Virus record (IMG/VR): IMGVR_UViG_3300031649_000001
Location: 1 to 64,000 of that record
Reading direction: 5' to 3' (one strand)
DNA from: a virus
Length of the DNA: 64,000 nucleotides
In this document: one piece after another, positions 63,741 to 64,000 of the stretch
Position numbering within the stretch: position 1 is the stretch's first letter
How the letters are laid out: each line of letters opens with the position of its first letter
Made by a program: the position numbers and the translations under genes
Notes under the pieces: model-generated
What the model saw: the letters and a program-made list of their open reading frames with translations, nothing else
What the model was told of the DNA's origin: nothing
Database searches by the model: none

Positions 63741-64000
63741 GCGAGCCCGAGCTGAAGCTGCTGGTGGTGGACTGGGACTTCTTCTTCCCCAACCCGGCCT
63801 GGTCGGCGGACCCGACGGAGGAGTCCCTGCTGTACCTGTGGGACCACAAGGAGGCCCCGTTCTACCTGGGCCCGGTGGTCTGGGGGGCGCGGGCGTCGTC
63901 GTTCATCCGCAACGGGATGGAGCTGCCCCAGGTGGCGGGCTGGGAGGGGTTCTGGAACCGCTTCAAGTTCAACGAGGACGGCGTCTCGGTGATCTACGGG
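63737..64000 (+). CDS. Partial protein with VDWDFFF motif, cut by the right edge
   Basis: GTG 63737 (GTGA overlap) with 88 codons visible. LLVVDWDFFFPNP near the start, with alternating Asp and aromatic residues, could begin a hydrolase-like fold (UPF0489-type proteins have a VDxDxF element); WDHKEAPFYLG and VVWGARASSFI follow. The rest is outside the window. Confidence 0.5.
   Translation, partial: MSEPELKLLVVDWDFFFPNPAWSADPTEESLLYLWDHKEAPFYLGPVVWGARASSFIRNGMELPQVAGWEGFWNRFKFNEDGVSVIYG

Noticed and set aside
1-64000. Integrase, tRNA genes, insertion-sequence transposases
   Set aside because: No protein with recombinase or transposase motifs and no tRNA-like cloverleaf was recognised by eye; weak tRNAs could have been missed without a covariance search.

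Overview
The window is very GC-rich DNA with GTG and TTG starts and densely packed genes that often overlap as ATGA, GTGA or TGATG. This points to a Streptomyces-like actinobacterial host. It is the interior of a tailed-phage genome, because terminase, portal, MuF/protease, major capsid, fiber and head-to-tail adaptor genes are all present. It also carries plasmid-type maintenance genes: a RepL-like winged-helix protein, a ParA ATPase and a ribbon-helix-helix partner. No integrase was recognised. I therefore read it as a phage-plasmid (plasmid prophage), cut at both window edges; the tape measure and the remaining tail and lysis genes are not in view.

Layout. 1-1029: leftward genes ending in the RepL-like protein. 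1030-1952: a gene-free, palindrome-rich origin or control region. 1953-9790: rightward small early genes, including an AcrVA2-like protein (3228-4472) and a winged-helix protein. 9888-14794: DUF932 and ParB-fold-like proteins. 14869-16008: ParA and its RHH partner. 16014-19487: four related helical proteins. 19577-21729: two TPR proteins. 21729-22596: three small membrane proteins. 23984-28049: a ParB-like protein, a DEDD exonuclease, a TET-associated glycosyltransferase, a small prohead-protease-like protein and a TET/JBP-type dioxygenase, which together suggest DNA cytosine hypermodification. 29058-32300: terminase. 32301-32873: structured gene-free DNA. 32874-36310: small genes, many with -10-like hexamers only 6-7 nt before the start codon (leaderless). 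36333-43374: portal, a 1211-residue MuF-protease-NUDIX fusion and small genes. 43371-47018: a leftward cargo operon inside the virion genes, with a second AcrVA2-like protein. 47247-57532: major capsid protein, PKD and Fn3 proteins, a 1112-residue fiber, adaptor and connector. 57743-58776: a lipoprotein and a membrane protein with their own promoter. 58930-64000: further early-type genes.

Three repeat systems tie the genome together. (1) A promoter family, TTGCGC-17-TAACGT, is flanked by inverted GTGAGACACGA operators on both strands; this looks like the regulon of one repressor. (2) A near-palindromic repeat, GATCCRCGCAGAT, sits mostly just upstream of start codons and is oriented with transcription. 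(3) A hyper-GC palindrome made of GGCCGCCCGGCC/GGCCGGGCGGCC units lies between genes and also in frame inside genes, where it encodes GRPAARPAG-like linkers.

How the parts fit together (inference): the replication and partition genes keep the element as a plasmid under repressor control; cargo operons are expressed from repressor-type promoters; the TET/glycosyltransferase block would protect DNA; and the two AcrVA2-like proteins may counter host defence at the level of gene expression.
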